Part shown: positions 9,986-20,724 of the stretch, one piece after another
Layout: the number at the start of each line of letters is the position of its first letter
How positions within the stretch are numbered: the first letter of the stretch is position 1
Source: Maylandia zebra
Lineage: Eukaryota; Chordata; Actinopteri; Cichliformes; Cichlidae
Length of the DNA stretch: 64,000 nucleotides
Assembly (NCBI RefSeq): GCF_041146795.1
Contig: NC_135184.1
Location: forward strand, 4,482,967-4,546,966
Direction of reading: 5' to 3'
Program-made: the position numbers and the translations under genes
Notes under the pieces: model-generated
Seen by the model: only the letters and a program-made list of their open reading frames with translations
What the model was told of the DNA's origin: nothing
Database searches by the model: none

Positions 9986-11245
9986 TAGTGATGGGACGTT
10001 CTGTATCGAGTCGGGTAATTGAGGGGGCGTTTCCGCGATGCGCGTATCGAGGCTTGCTTCATTTATGGGAGGAGCTGAAAATGATGACGTCCGAAGCCTC
10101 GCTGCCCGGCTGTACCACGTGACTGGTTCATGAAGTGGTTCGAACTTTGCCGCGAGATATGACAGCGATATAAACCCTCAGACTTCATTCAAAATGTAGG
10201 TGTTTGATGGAGAGTTGCGGTTAGTGAGAGTTTGGAGACAGTTTGGAGGTTTATGAGAGTGAGGAGAGAAAGTCAGGAGAGAATGGAGCCAGCTAAGAAG
10301 AGGAGGATGTCCTCCCCTGTGTGGGAACATTTTGATCTTATTCCTCCCAACAAGGTATTTCTACAGAAGATGTATTTTCATAATACTGATGCTGCAATAC
10401 AATTTATGTTAAGCTGTCTGTACTTTTGTACAAGGTGAAGTGTTTGCTATGTGCCAGGGAGCTGGGATATAACAGCAACACCTCATCCATGCTTAGGCAC
10501 TACAGAGCTTTGCATGAGAATAAGGGGGACACCGATTGTGGAGCAAGACCAGGTGAGCCATCAAATGCCATGATAATATAGGATGCAGTAATGTTACTAA
10601 ATGATATAACAATATTATACAACTGTAATAAGTTACATGTGTGATATTTATATTTGTGCTTTGTCTTTATTGTCTTTCCTCAGGAGAACAATCTCAAATA
10701 GATGAAGACCTGGTCAGCATGGTGATTGAGGACTCCCAGCCATTTAGCATTGTGGAGGACAAAGGATTCAAAAGATGTGTTAAATCATTAAATCCTAGCT
10801 ATGTTCTCCCCACTAAAAAGGTCATAAAAGCAGTGAAAATTTAGTTTTTACAGAATAAAATGTGAACAGGCAGGACTGTGTAGCTGTCCATACCTCAACG
10901 TTACAACCGCACAACCACTGTCCACACCCCAACCACACCTCACCTCACAGTAAATGATCATTTGCATTTTAAGCATTTCCAAATAATCATTTTCCATACT
11001 GCCAGTATAAATATACACAGTATACTGCCATCACTACAATATACATGTTTTACACACTCCTTTTGTTGTTGACATTTACAGGCTGTGTGCAAAAGGCCAC
11101 ACTCTTCAAATTCATGCCAGCTATTATTTTTACGTCCAGTAGGTGTCCTACTAGAGCAAATGAAGCTTCAAGAAGCTTTGCGCTGGGGTGAACCAATTGG
11201 ATGAAAAGCTTCAGTGCTTCACGAAGCTTCATCTGCCCATCACTA
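9986..11245 (+). mobile_element. hAT transposon remnant with BED-finger exons (copy A)
   Basis: The ends are TAGTGATGGGACG and, inverted, TAGTGATGGGCAG. No clear 8-base target duplication is left. Three exons of a hAT transposase are readable: 10283-10354 (MEPAKKRRMSSPVWEHF), 10435-10552 with a BED zinc finger (CLLC ... LRHYRALH), and 10684-10844 (SQIDEDLVSMVIEDSQPF). The catalytic core and C-terminal dimerisation region are absent, so it is an internally deleted copy. The same remnant sits at 61207-62486. Confidence 0.75.
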
Positions 11246-11287
11246 GCATAGACTTTGCTTTGCATTGTTTGTTATTTTATATAGGTA

Positions 11288-14200
11288 TGTTATATTGATT
11301 ATATTTCTGCTCTTTCTCAGTTACCTGACCTCCGCTCCAGTCCTTCCTGGTTTGGCTGAAAGAGGAGGCTGAGGGTGGAGCTGGTTTAAATGCAGAAGCC
11401 AATAAAGTGGACTGGACCATCTATTGTGATCATGCAGGGGGAATGGGGTTCTTCTTGAATGATGGTTATCTGTTATCCCTTTAGTTTTCACCTTTGGTTT
11501 ATATAATGGTTTATTCATTTGCTATATAACTGGAGCTGTTTCTCATTTGGGCAGGTCAGTTTGAGTTATGTTTTTGTTAAGTGATTTTTGAGTAGCGGTC
11601 TGTTAAGGTAACCTCTTTTATGGGCCCACTTGGTTCTTACAAACTTTATTTTTTGTTATTTTGAATTTTTGTAATCATTTTGTCCTTTTTGGGGTATAAT
11701 AAAACCCATTTTTTTGAAGATTACATTTGTGCCTGTGTGTTCCTGGCGGCTTGGATCATGACAATTGGTGGCAGCAGTGGGATTCAGCCAGTGTAAAAGA
11801 AAAAATACACACACAAAAAAGGCACAGGTTTTTTTTGTTTTTTTTCTCTTTCCCCCCCACTCCTTATCAAACCATGCAGAGGAGCACGGAGTGCGAGAGC
11901 AGTCCGAGGAGATGTACCAAGCCAGCAAATGGGCTCAGAAGGACAAGTCGATGGAGAACAGGAGGAGAATGGAACTTCTGGAGGGGTAGACAGCACTGAG
12001 GGCCGAGGTAGGGAACCAACGATATCGGATCTGATCTCTCTTCTCCGTTCACATATGGGGCAGCAGGAGGCCAGAGAGGTTAAACAGAAGGAGGAAAGTG
12101 CAAAGCAAGAAGAACATTTTAAAGCACTTCAACACCAGTTTCAGTTGTTACAGGTAGAAGTACAAGCCCGCACTTCTCCAGTGCCTGAAGGTCAGGCAGC
12201 TGAATCACCTGATCCAGAATCTCTAGATGACGACATTGTTCCTCAAGCTGGTCCTAGTATATCAGCTACTGGTTTATCAGGTCAGTCCCATTTTCTGGAG
12301 CCTAAGTTGCAAAAACTTACCAACGAGGATGATATTGAACATTTTTTGATTACCTTCGAATGCATTGCACTGGCCTGTCGGTGGCGGAGACATGATTGGG
12401 TTTTTCACCTTGTACCGCTGCTTACGGGCAAAGCAAGAGGTGCATATGTACATATGGATGTTGATGATTCTTTGGATTATGATAAGGTTAAGGCAGCTAT
12501 TCTTTATAAACATGATATCAATCCTGAGACCTATAGGCAGAGATTTCGATCTCTTGATGTAAACCCTGCAGAAAGCCCTAAAGAGTTGTATGCACGGCTG
12601 AAGGAGCTTTATGTAAAATGGGTCCACCCTGAAGATAAAACCGTTCAGGACATTGGGGAAATCATCATTCTTGAGCAATATTTACGAATGCTATCTCCTG
12701 AGTTGCAGGTGTGGATAAAAGAGCATAATCCACCCTCTGCTGCAGAGGCTGCAAAGCTGGCTGATGTTTTTGTGGCGGCACGGAAAAAGGGACAGCCTTG
12801 GAGCTTTATGACTTGGAAAACGAAGGACAGCCGGAAATCACTCCCGCAGAGACGAGCTGCCAATGTGAGTAGGGCTTCATATAGCCATTCACCCGATGGG
12901 TCTTTGAAGTCCCCGGCCAAAACCTTGGTATGCTATCTTTGTGGTATGGAAGGTCATACAAAGCCCATGTGCCCTGAAAACTCAGCTAAATTAACCCAAA
13001 TGTGCTTTGTGCCCCGAAGCCATGATAACTGAGATAAAATTAGACAGAGGGTTAAAGATGACATCAGTTGAGATTAATGGTGATACATTAAAGGCACTAA
13101 TTGATACAGGTAGTACACAGACTCTTGTACACAGACAGTTTGTCCCCTTAAATAGTATTAATATGACTGAAACGATTCCTGTTTGTTGTGTTCATGGAGA
13201 TGAAAAGCCTTATCCAACAGCGGATCTATACATCAAGGTGCAAGGACAGGTTTATCTCCTGAATATTGGGGTTGCGGATAATTTGCCATTCCCTGTTATA
13301 TTAGGCCGAGATCTACCTGTGCTGTTTGACCTTTTGGATTATAGCCACACATGCAATGTTGCAGTAACTAGGGCTCAAGCTAGGAAGCCAGCAGATGCCA
13401 CTCAGACCCTTAGTGCTCTGCCATTTTATGAGGCAGAATTAGAGACGGCACCTGGGAAATTGCGCAAGTCCCGCAGGGAGAGGAGGCGAGAGAAGTTTCA
13501 TCATACTATTGTGAAAGCATCTCCCGTCTGTGAACCTGAGATGCCTTTGGACTTTAAAGTCCCAGCTAATATCACTGAGATGCAACACAATGATCCAGTA
13601 TTAGCACCCTTTTTTCAGAAAGCCAAAAAACAAGGACATGAGATGGAACCAGATATTAACAGCAGTGAGGAATTTTTTCTGAAAGATGGCATTCTTTATC
13701 GCCGGCAAAGATCACAGGTACAGCTGATGGTTCCTAGTGGAGTCAGGGAGGTGGTACTGAATTTGGGGCACTCTGTGCCGTGGGCAGGACATTTAGGGAA
13801 GCATAAAACCATGGCTCGCATTAGGAAGTATTTCCACTGGCCGGGCCTGCGTGCTGACGTGGCCCAATTTTGTAAAAGCTGCCCTCAGTGCCAAAAGACT
13901 TCCATCAAAACCCCCTCCAGGGCTCCACTTCAGCCTTTGCCAGTTATTAGCACCCCATTTGAACGGTTGGGGATGGATGTTGTCGGACCTGTTGAGAAAA
14001 GCAGGGCAGGGAACCGTTACATGCTGGTAATAACTGATTATGCCACAAAGTACCCTGAAGTTTTTCCTCTGAAATCTGTAAAGGCCAAGTCTGTGGCTTT
14101 TTGTCTGGTGCAATTTTTCTCAAGGGTGGGATTCCCTCGTGAGATCCTGACAGACCGTGGGACTAATTTTATGTCAACTTTATTAAAGCAGGTCCACCAG

Positions 14201-15790
14201 CTTCTTGGCATCAAAGGGCTAAGGACTACTCCATACCATCCTCAAACGGATGGCCTGACGGAGCGCTTTAACCAGACCCTGAAGCAGATGTTGCGCAAGT
14301 TTGTGAATGACACTGGTACTGACTGGGATCAGTGGCTGCCTTATCTGCTCTTTGCGTATAGAGAAGTACCCCAAGCTTCTACTGGCTTCTCACCTTTTGA
14401 ACTGTTATATGGTCACGAAGTAAGGGGGCCCCTCTCTTTGCTGAAAGAAATGTGGGAGGGTGACCGAAGTGGGGCAGGGGCTACTAATGTCATCTCATAT
14501 GTTATACAGATGAGGGAGCGACTTGAGAAGATGACTGAGCTAGCCCAAGCTCATATGGGAGCTGCCCAGCAACATCAGAAGGTCTGGTATGATCGGTCAG
14601 CTCGGGAGAGGTCATTTGAACCTGGACAAAAGGTACTTGTACTCCTTCCGAGTGATGACCGTAAGCTGTTAGCTAAATGGCAGGGACCTTTTCAGATTCA
14701 GCAGAAACCACCTATCGGCTGGCAACTCCGGGTCACTCTCGCTCCAGTAGAGTTTTGCATGTAAATCTCCTGAAGGAGTGGGTGGCGAGGCCAAAGAGAG
14801 CAGAAGTTCTTTTGATAAGGGAGATTCATGAGGAGGAAGAGGTAGAGGAGCAGTATCTTCCTTCAGGGGTGCTCCAGCAGGTGGACCTTAATCACCTTTC
14901 AGAAGAAAAACAGCTTCAGGTGAAAGAGTTATGCAGCTCTGGGGTGTTTCAGGAGAATCCTGGGGGGACGGATGTTATTGAACATGACATTATATTAAAG
15001 GATGGAGCGTCTGTGAGACGTATGAGTTATAGGATTCCAGAGCGGCTGTTAACATCTTTGAGGAAGGAGGTGGATTTAATGTTGTCTCTAGGGATCATTG
15101 AACCATCTAAGAGCGAGTGGTGCAACCCAGTGGTTTTGGTCCCAAAGAAGGATAGTAGCCTGCGGTTTTGTATTGATTTCAAGTACTTGAATGCCATCTC
15201 AAAGTTCGATTCATACCCTACACCTAGGGTTGATGATCTGATTGAGCAACTTGGGAAAGCCCAGTACCTGACGACTCTAGATCTCTGCAAAGGCTATTGG
15301 CAGGTGCCACTTACTCAGCGCTCAAGGGAACTGACTGCCTTCCGGACACCATGGGGGCTATTCCAATTCACAGTCCTGCCTTTTGGTTTGCATGGAGCCC
15401 CTGCAACCTTTCAGAGGCTGATGGATCGGGTACTGTGTGGTTTGTCAGAGTTCGCGGCAGCATATCTGGACGATATTGTGATTTACAGCCAAACCTGGGA
15501 GGAGCACCTCAAACATCTAGAAAAGGTACTAGAGCGTCTCAGAGAAGCTGGGCTGACTGCTAATTCGGCAAAATGTGTTTTTGCCAAGGCTGAAACTGAA
15601 TACCTGGGATTTGTCATAGGTAATGGGGTGATAAAACCACAAGTGAGCAAAATCAGCGCCATTGAATCCTGCAGTTTGCCACAGACAAGGAAACAACTTA
15701 GATCATTTCTTGGCATGGCAGGGTTCTACCACAGATTTATCCCTCATTTCTCTGCCAGGGCGTCTCCCCTCACTGATCTAACAGGTTCTA
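11288..15790 (+). mobile_element. Gmr1-like Ty3/gypsy LTR retrotransposon, old incomplete copy A
   Basis: Parts in order: a probable 5' LTR (about 11288-11763, start uncertain, with a poly(A) signal in ataataaaaccc); a primer-binding site beginning tggtggcagcagtggga; gag (about 11930-13030) with a SCAN-like capsid end and a CCHC knuckle; protease with DTGS near 13100; integrase with an HHCC finger and DDE core (about 13740-14600); and reverse transcriptase with YLDD at 15463-15474. Integrase ahead of RT is the hallmark of the Gmr1 group. No RNase H or 3' LTR is recognised, so it is incomplete, with about two breaks overall. It is shared by blocks A and C, so it is older than their duplication. 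Confidence 0.85.
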
Positions 15791-16300
15791 GGTGCCCTAA
15801 CCCTCAGCACTATCAGCAGCAAGAGCAGAAGCAACCCCCCCAAACAGCAACATTGTACCCCATCAGGTAAAAAATGGGCTACGTTTGCTTTGCATTGTGC
15901 CCACCTGATGACAGTGATATAGTGTGATGCGATTCCATATTAGATTCTTGATGAATGTGGGTTGTTGTTCTTCAGCCTGCTTCTATGTGCCCTTTTTAAC
16001 TGTGAGCACCTGCCCCTTTAAACATCTCTGCACTGCCCTGACTAAATGTATATATAAACTGTCTCTATGGTTTACAGTCTGAGTCTGACAAGCTGTCAGC
16101 TGTTCATTTCTGCTATTTGAATTGTTAAAAGAAACAAACTATTCATTTAGCAGATTAACAAAAAGAATAGAGAGGCATCCAGTTATTGACATTTATATTA
16201 TTTAGTTAAAGGTTTGAACAAAAAACAATTAAACACAGAGCCTCTTCCTGCTTTCTGGAATGAATCACAGCATGAAAACCCTTCCTCTTCTTCCTGCTCT
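15791..16300. other. Spacer between block A and TRIM gene B
   Basis: No gene is seen. A stretch at about 16000-16110 has a short TATATAAA-type word with a downstream tctgagtctgac and could be promoter- or LTR-like. I find no partner for it in the window. The boundary with the Gmr1 element is taken as the point where RT-like sequence stops. Confidence 0.35.
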
Positions 16301-16449
16301 CTAGCTCAGCACCTGCTGTCTGTCCATATCTTTCTGTGTTCCCTCCCCTTTAGATCTACATTATGAAGATGGGTGTAACCAACATGTGTTAGAGCTGGCA
16401 GGCCCCATTCACAGCAGCAACACATGTTGTTCAGATCAGAGGTCAGACC

Positions 16450-16475
16450 AGTTTCTATAATAAGGAAGTGAAACT
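16450..16475 (+). promoter_or_regulatory. Paired IRF-type motifs upstream of TRIM B
   Basis: AGTTTC at 16450-16455 and AAGGAAGTGAAACT ending at 16475 keep the inverted GAAACT arrangement seen before TRIM A and C. The sequence between them has changed to include TATAATA, and the surrounding promoter is clearly diverged. The conservation against that background supports function. The TATAAG of A and C is not present. Confidence 0.5.
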
Positions 16476-16503
16476 CACACAGTCACTGACACTGAGAGGA
16501 GAA

Positions 16504-18177
16504 ATGGCGCAGAAAGGAGTTCAGCTAGACCGAGAAACCTTCTCTTGTTCGATCTGTTTGGATCTACTGAAGGATCCAGTGACTATTCCCTGTGGACACA
16601 GCTACTGCATGAAGTGTATTGAAAGCTTCTGGGATGAAGAGGAAAAGAAGAAAATCTACAGCTGCCCTCAGTGCAGACAGACTTTCACAGCGAGGCCTGT
16701 CCTGGTGAAAAGCACCATGTTAGCAGTTTTAGTGGAGGAGCTGAAGAAGACTGGACTCCAAGCTGCTCCTGCTGATCACTGCTATGCTGGACCTGAAGAT
16801 GTGGCCTGTGATGTCTGCACTGGAAGAAAAATAAAAGCCTTCAAGTCCTGTTTAGTCTGTCTGGCATCTTACTGTGAGAAACACCTTCAGCCTCATTATG
16901 ATGTGGCTCCATTAAAGAAACACAAGCTGGTGGAGCCCTCCAAGAAGCTCCAGGAGAACATCTGCTCTCGTCATGATGAGGTGATGAAGATGTTCTGCCG
17001 TACTGATCAGCAGAGTATCTGTTATCTCTGCCCTGTGGATGAACATAAAGGCCACGACACAGTCTCAGCTGCAGCAGAAAGGACTGAGAGGCAGAGAGAG
17101 CTGGAGGTGAGTCGACAAAACATCCAGCAGAGAATCCAGGACAGAGAGAAAGATGTGAAGCTGCTTCAACAGGAGGTGGAGGCCATCAATCAGTCTGCTG
17201 ATCAAACAGTGGAGCACAGTGAGAAGATCTTCACTGAGCTGATCCATCTCATCCAGAAAAGAAGCTCTGATGTGAAGCAGCAGATCAGATCCCAGCAGGA
17301 AACTGAAGTGAGTCGAGTCAAAGAGCTTCAGGAGAAGCTGGAGCAGGAGATCACTGAGCTGAAGAGGAAAGATGCTGAGCTGAAGCAGCTCTCACACACA
17401 GAGGATCACATCCAGTTTCTACACAACTACCCCTCACTGTCAGCACTCAGTGAGTCTACAGACTCATCCAGCATCAATATCCGTCCTCTGAGCTACTTTG
17501 AGGATGTGACAGCAGCTGTGTCAGAGGTCAGAGATAAACTACAGGACATTCTGAGAGAGGAACGGACAAACATCTCACTGACAGTCACTGAAGTGGATGT
17601 TTTACTGTCACAACCAGAGCCAAAGACCAGAGCTGGATTCTTAAAATATTCATGTGAAATCACACTGGATCCAAACACAGCAAACACATGGCTGTTATTA
17701 TCAGAGGGGAACAGAAAAGCAACATTTATGAATCAACAACAGTCTTATTCTGATCATCCAGACAGATTCACTAACAGGCGTCAGGTCCTGAGTAGAGAGA
17801 GTCTGACTGGACGTTGTTACTGGGAGGTGGAGTGGAGAGGGGGAGTTTATGTAGCAGTCGCATACAAGAATATCAGCAGAGAAGGATGGGGTAATGAATG
17901 TGTATTTGGACATAATGACAAATCTTGGTCATTAGATTGTTACAACAACAGATATATATTTTGGTACAACAACATTAAAACTCCTGTCTCAGGTCCTCGT
18001 TCCTCCAGAGTAGGAGTGTACCTGGATCACAGAGCAGGTATTTTGTCCTTCTACAGCGTCTCTGAAACCATGACTCTCCTCCACAGAGTCCAGACCACAT
18101 TCACTCAGCCGCTCTATGCTGGACTGAGTCTTTACTATGATTATGGAGACACTGCTGAGTTGATTAAAGTGAAATAG
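16504..18177 (+). CDS. TRIM16-like/finTRIM E3 ubiquitin ligase, copy B
   Basis: An intact single-exon frame of 557 residues with the same RING, two B-boxes, coiled coil and PRY-SPRY as copy A. The promoter is well diverged from A and C, but the segment from the end of B-box 1 through the coiled coil (about 16930-17620) shows only a few base differences from copy A. That mosaic suggests gene conversion. The B30.2 loops are its own: ANTWLL, RFTNRRQVL, REGWGNECVFGH, DCYNNRYIFW and SLYYDYGDTA. In A the matching positions read AHKQLL, RFTVWYQVL, REGGNECRFGH, YCNNNRYIFW and WFYYYYGTTA. The start is the ATG at 16504. Function as for copy A, with probably a different target specificity (inference). 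Confidence 0.92.
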   Translation: MAQKGVQLDRETFSCSICLDLLKDPVTIPCGHSYCMKCIESFWDEEEKKKIYSCPQCRQTFTARPVLVKSTMLAVLVEELKKTGLQAAPADHCYAGPEDVACDVCTGRKIKAFKSCLVCLASYCEKHLQPHYDVAPLKKHKLVEPSKKLQENICSRHDEVMKMFCRTDQQSICYLCPVDEHKGHDTVSAAAERTERQRELEVSRQNIQQRIQDREKDVKLLQQEVEAINQSADQTVEHSEKIFTELIHLIQKRSSDVKQQIRSQQETEVSRVKELQEKLEQEITELKRKDAELKQLSHTEDHIQFLHNYPSLSALSESTDSSSINIRPLSYFEDVTAAVSEVRDKLQDILREERTNISLTVTEVDVLLSQPEPKTRAGFLKYSCEITLDPNTANTWLLLSEGNRKATFMNQQQSYSDHPDRFTNRRQVLSRESLTGRCYWEVEWRGGVYVAVAYKNISREGWGNECVFGHNDKSWSLDCYNNRYIFWYNNIKTPVSGPRSSRVGVYLDHRAGILSFYSVSETMTLLHRVQTTFTQPLYAGLSLYYDYGDTAELIKVK

Positions 18178-18606
18178 ACTGAAGTCTTTCATATTGTTGT
18201 AAGTTTAAATCTGTATTTTAGTTCCCTTTTAGTTTCTCTCCATCATTATTGTGGTATTTATGTGCTGCACATAAATCAGATGTCAGTCAAACATTATGGG
18301 CAGTACCTCGACATCTTCAACATGTTGTCTTGATGTTTTTACGTTTTATAGGTGGAGCTCTTTCCTGTGTCTGTTCAGCCATGGAGACTATCAATGCTTA
18401 TGGATATTTTTATTTGAAAAATTTCTCCACATGACAACATAAACTTCTCTATCTTCTAAATGTTTACTGAATATTTTTCTTAGGTATTTGTATGTTGTTG
18501 TTTCTCTTCACTGATCTTAACAGAGAAGTCTACAGACCTTCCTTTATCACACAGATTTTATTCTCATTTGTACATTTATAAAGAAAACAATTAATTACAG
18601 AGCAAT
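18178..18606. other. Shared TRIM 3' flank, truncated in block B
   Basis: This is virtually identical to 2749-3177 and 53975-54403. Similarity stops abruptly at about 18606, so copy B lacks the AATAAA used as the likely poly(A) signal in A (3609) and C (54835). An alternative signal has not been identified. Confidence 0.7.
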
Positions 18607-18607
18607 T

Positions 18608-18700
18608 ATTTTAAGTCTGTGGAAAGATGTCATGGTTGGTTTGCAAGCTGTTTTGTAATTTCTTTATTTAGAATGACATCTTTCCACAGACTTAAAATAT
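18608..18700. repeat. Perfect inverted repeat at start of the block B insert
   Basis: The arms attttaagtctgtggaaaga-tgtcat (18608-18633) and its reverse complement (about 18673-18699) can form a 26-base-pair hairpin with a loop of about 40 bases. It lies right at the point where block B departs from A and C. It may be the end of the element that brought in the satellite array. Confidence 0.7.
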
Positions 18701-18739
18701 AAATGTACTATCAATTACAACCTAGTGGCAATTTCAGCT

Positions 18740-20430
18740 TCCTTTTACATCATCTTTATGATTCAATTCTGTCATAATCAATTGAGTCTGATTTTGCTTT
18801 TCAAAATGAAAACCCAATATGTGTTGAAACAGCAATTTTCATTTTTAAAACATTCTGAAATAATTGAAAGAGTATATCACATATGGACAAATTCGACGGG
18901 CCATTAATTTGAAAGGCGAAATCAGACCAACATGAAATTTACATGGTTTTACTGTCGGGTTGGATACTGTTGATCTAAAGTGGAATTATCCTGTGGAAAC
19001 AGCATCTTTCAATTTAAGAGCATTTTGAAATTGTTAAACGAGTAGGTCGTCTACGGGCAATTTGAAAATACTTTTATTTTGGAAGGCAAAATCAGAGTGA
19101 CTTGATCTTAACATCGTATCTCTGTGGGGTTGTATACTGTTGATTTAAAGTGAAATTATTCTGTGGAAACAGAAAATTTCCTTTTTAGAGCATTCCGAAA
19201 TCACTGAAAGTTAGGTAAGTTATTGGCATTTTCAACAGGCCATTATTTTGGAAGGCAAAATCAGAATGACTTGAAATTGAAGTAGTACCATGGTGTGGAT
19301 GTACACTTTTGATCTAACATGGATTCATCCTGTGGAAAGAGCAAGTTTCATTTTTAGAGCGTTCTGAATTCTTTAAAAGAGTAGGTCGTATATCGGCAAT
19401 TTGAAAAGTCTTTTATTTTGGAAGGCAACATCAGACTGACTTGATATTGATATGGTATCACTGTGGGGTTGGATACTATTGATCTAAAGTGGAATTATGC
19501 TGTGGAAACAGCAATTTTCCATCTTAGAGCATTTTGAATTCGCTCCAAGAGTAAGTCATATATGGGCATTTTGAAAATGCTTTTATTTTTGAAAGCAAAA
19601 TCAGACTGACTTGAAATTGACATGGTAACATCGTGAGGTTGTATACTGTTGATCTAAAGTGGAATTACCCTGTGGAAACAGGAAATTTCACTTTTAGAGC
19701 ATTTTGAAATCACTGAAAGTTAGGTCAATTGTGGACAATTTGAAAAGGCTTTTACTTTGGAAGGCAAAATCAGAATGACTTGATATTGATATGGTATCAC
19801 TGTGGGGCTGTATACTGTTGATCTAAAGTGGAATTACCCTGTGGAAACAGGAATGTGCCATTTTAGAGCATTTTGAAATTGTTCCAGGAGCAACTCAGAT
19901 ATGGGCAGTTTGAAAATGCTTTTATTTTTTAAAGCAATATCAGAATGTCTTGATATTGATATGGTAACATCGTGAGGTTGTATACTGTTGATCTGGAGTG
20001 GAATTACCCTGTGGAAACAGGAAATTTCCATTTTAAAACATTTTGAAATCACTGAAAGTTAGGTCAATTATGGACAATTTAAAAAGGCTTTTATTTTGGA
20101 AGGCATAATCAGAATGACTTGATATTGATATGGTATCACTGTGGGGCTGTATACTGTTGATCTAAGGTGGAATTACCCTGTGGAAACAAGAATTTTTCAT
20201 TTTAGAGCATTTTGAATCGTTAGAAGATTAAGTCAATTATGGACAATTTCAAAGGGCCATTACTATGAAAGGCAAAATCAGACTGACTTGATATTGATAT
20301 GGTATCACTGTAAAAAGACTGTGGTTGGAAAGTGTTGATATAAAGTTCAAATAGTATTTGGAAATACGACTTTTGCTTTTAAGAGCATTATTAAGTCATT
20401 GAAAGAGTAGTTCAAAAATGAAGATTCACA
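18740..20430. repeat. Satellite array, monomer about 169 bases
   Basis: About ten diverged monomers are recognised by the recurring word gttgatctaaagtggaatta, near 18970, 19140, 19310, 19475, 19645, 19815, 19985 and 20155, with weaker monomers at both ends. A second conserved word is tgtggaaacaggaa. The monomers are most alike in the centre. The array is AT-rich and non-coding, and it replaces about 1.2 kb of intergenic DNA found in blocks A and C. Confidence 0.8.
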
Positions 20431-20720
20431 GGGCTTTTACTTTGAAATCCAAAATAAGATGGCCTTGATAGTGACAGGGCACAATTAGGGTACAAGGCTG
20501 TGTCATATAGATCTAACATTAGAGTTTGTAAAAAAAAAAAAAAAAAAAAGCCTAAATTATATGTTATTATGTTCTTAACATATCTGTTAATTCACTCGAA
20601 GTTGGCTTTTATTTTGAAATCCGGTTTCCACATCCATTCCCGTAATACTTTGAATACACAGGGAACGTAAAACAAACTGGAGGCTGGCTTGACTGCAAGT
20701 CTCGAATTGGAGGCTGGCTT
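20431..20720. other. Satellite-to-block junction
   Basis: This contains a poly(A) run (about 20530-20549) and a short direct repeat gaggctggcttgac (about 20680 and 20711). Block B sequence resumes after it at cttcagtttctgggag. No gene is seen. Confidence 0.45.
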
Positions 20721-20724
20721 GACA

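Larger units (their letters stand above)
312..12758. repeat. Segmental duplication, copy A
   Basis: This block is almost base-for-base repeated at 35214-35299 plus 51625-64000. The offset drifts only from about 51,221 to 51,242, because of a few small indels. Matching landmarks are TRIM 1075 and 52304, zinc finger 5544 and 56770, SINE 5913 and 57139, hAT 9986 and 61207, and the gag region 12365 and 63607. The match runs off the window in copy C, so 12758 is a lower bound for the right end. Copy A lacks the LINE and the 16-kb nested insert of copy C and therefore records the pre-insertion sequence. Confidence 0.95.
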
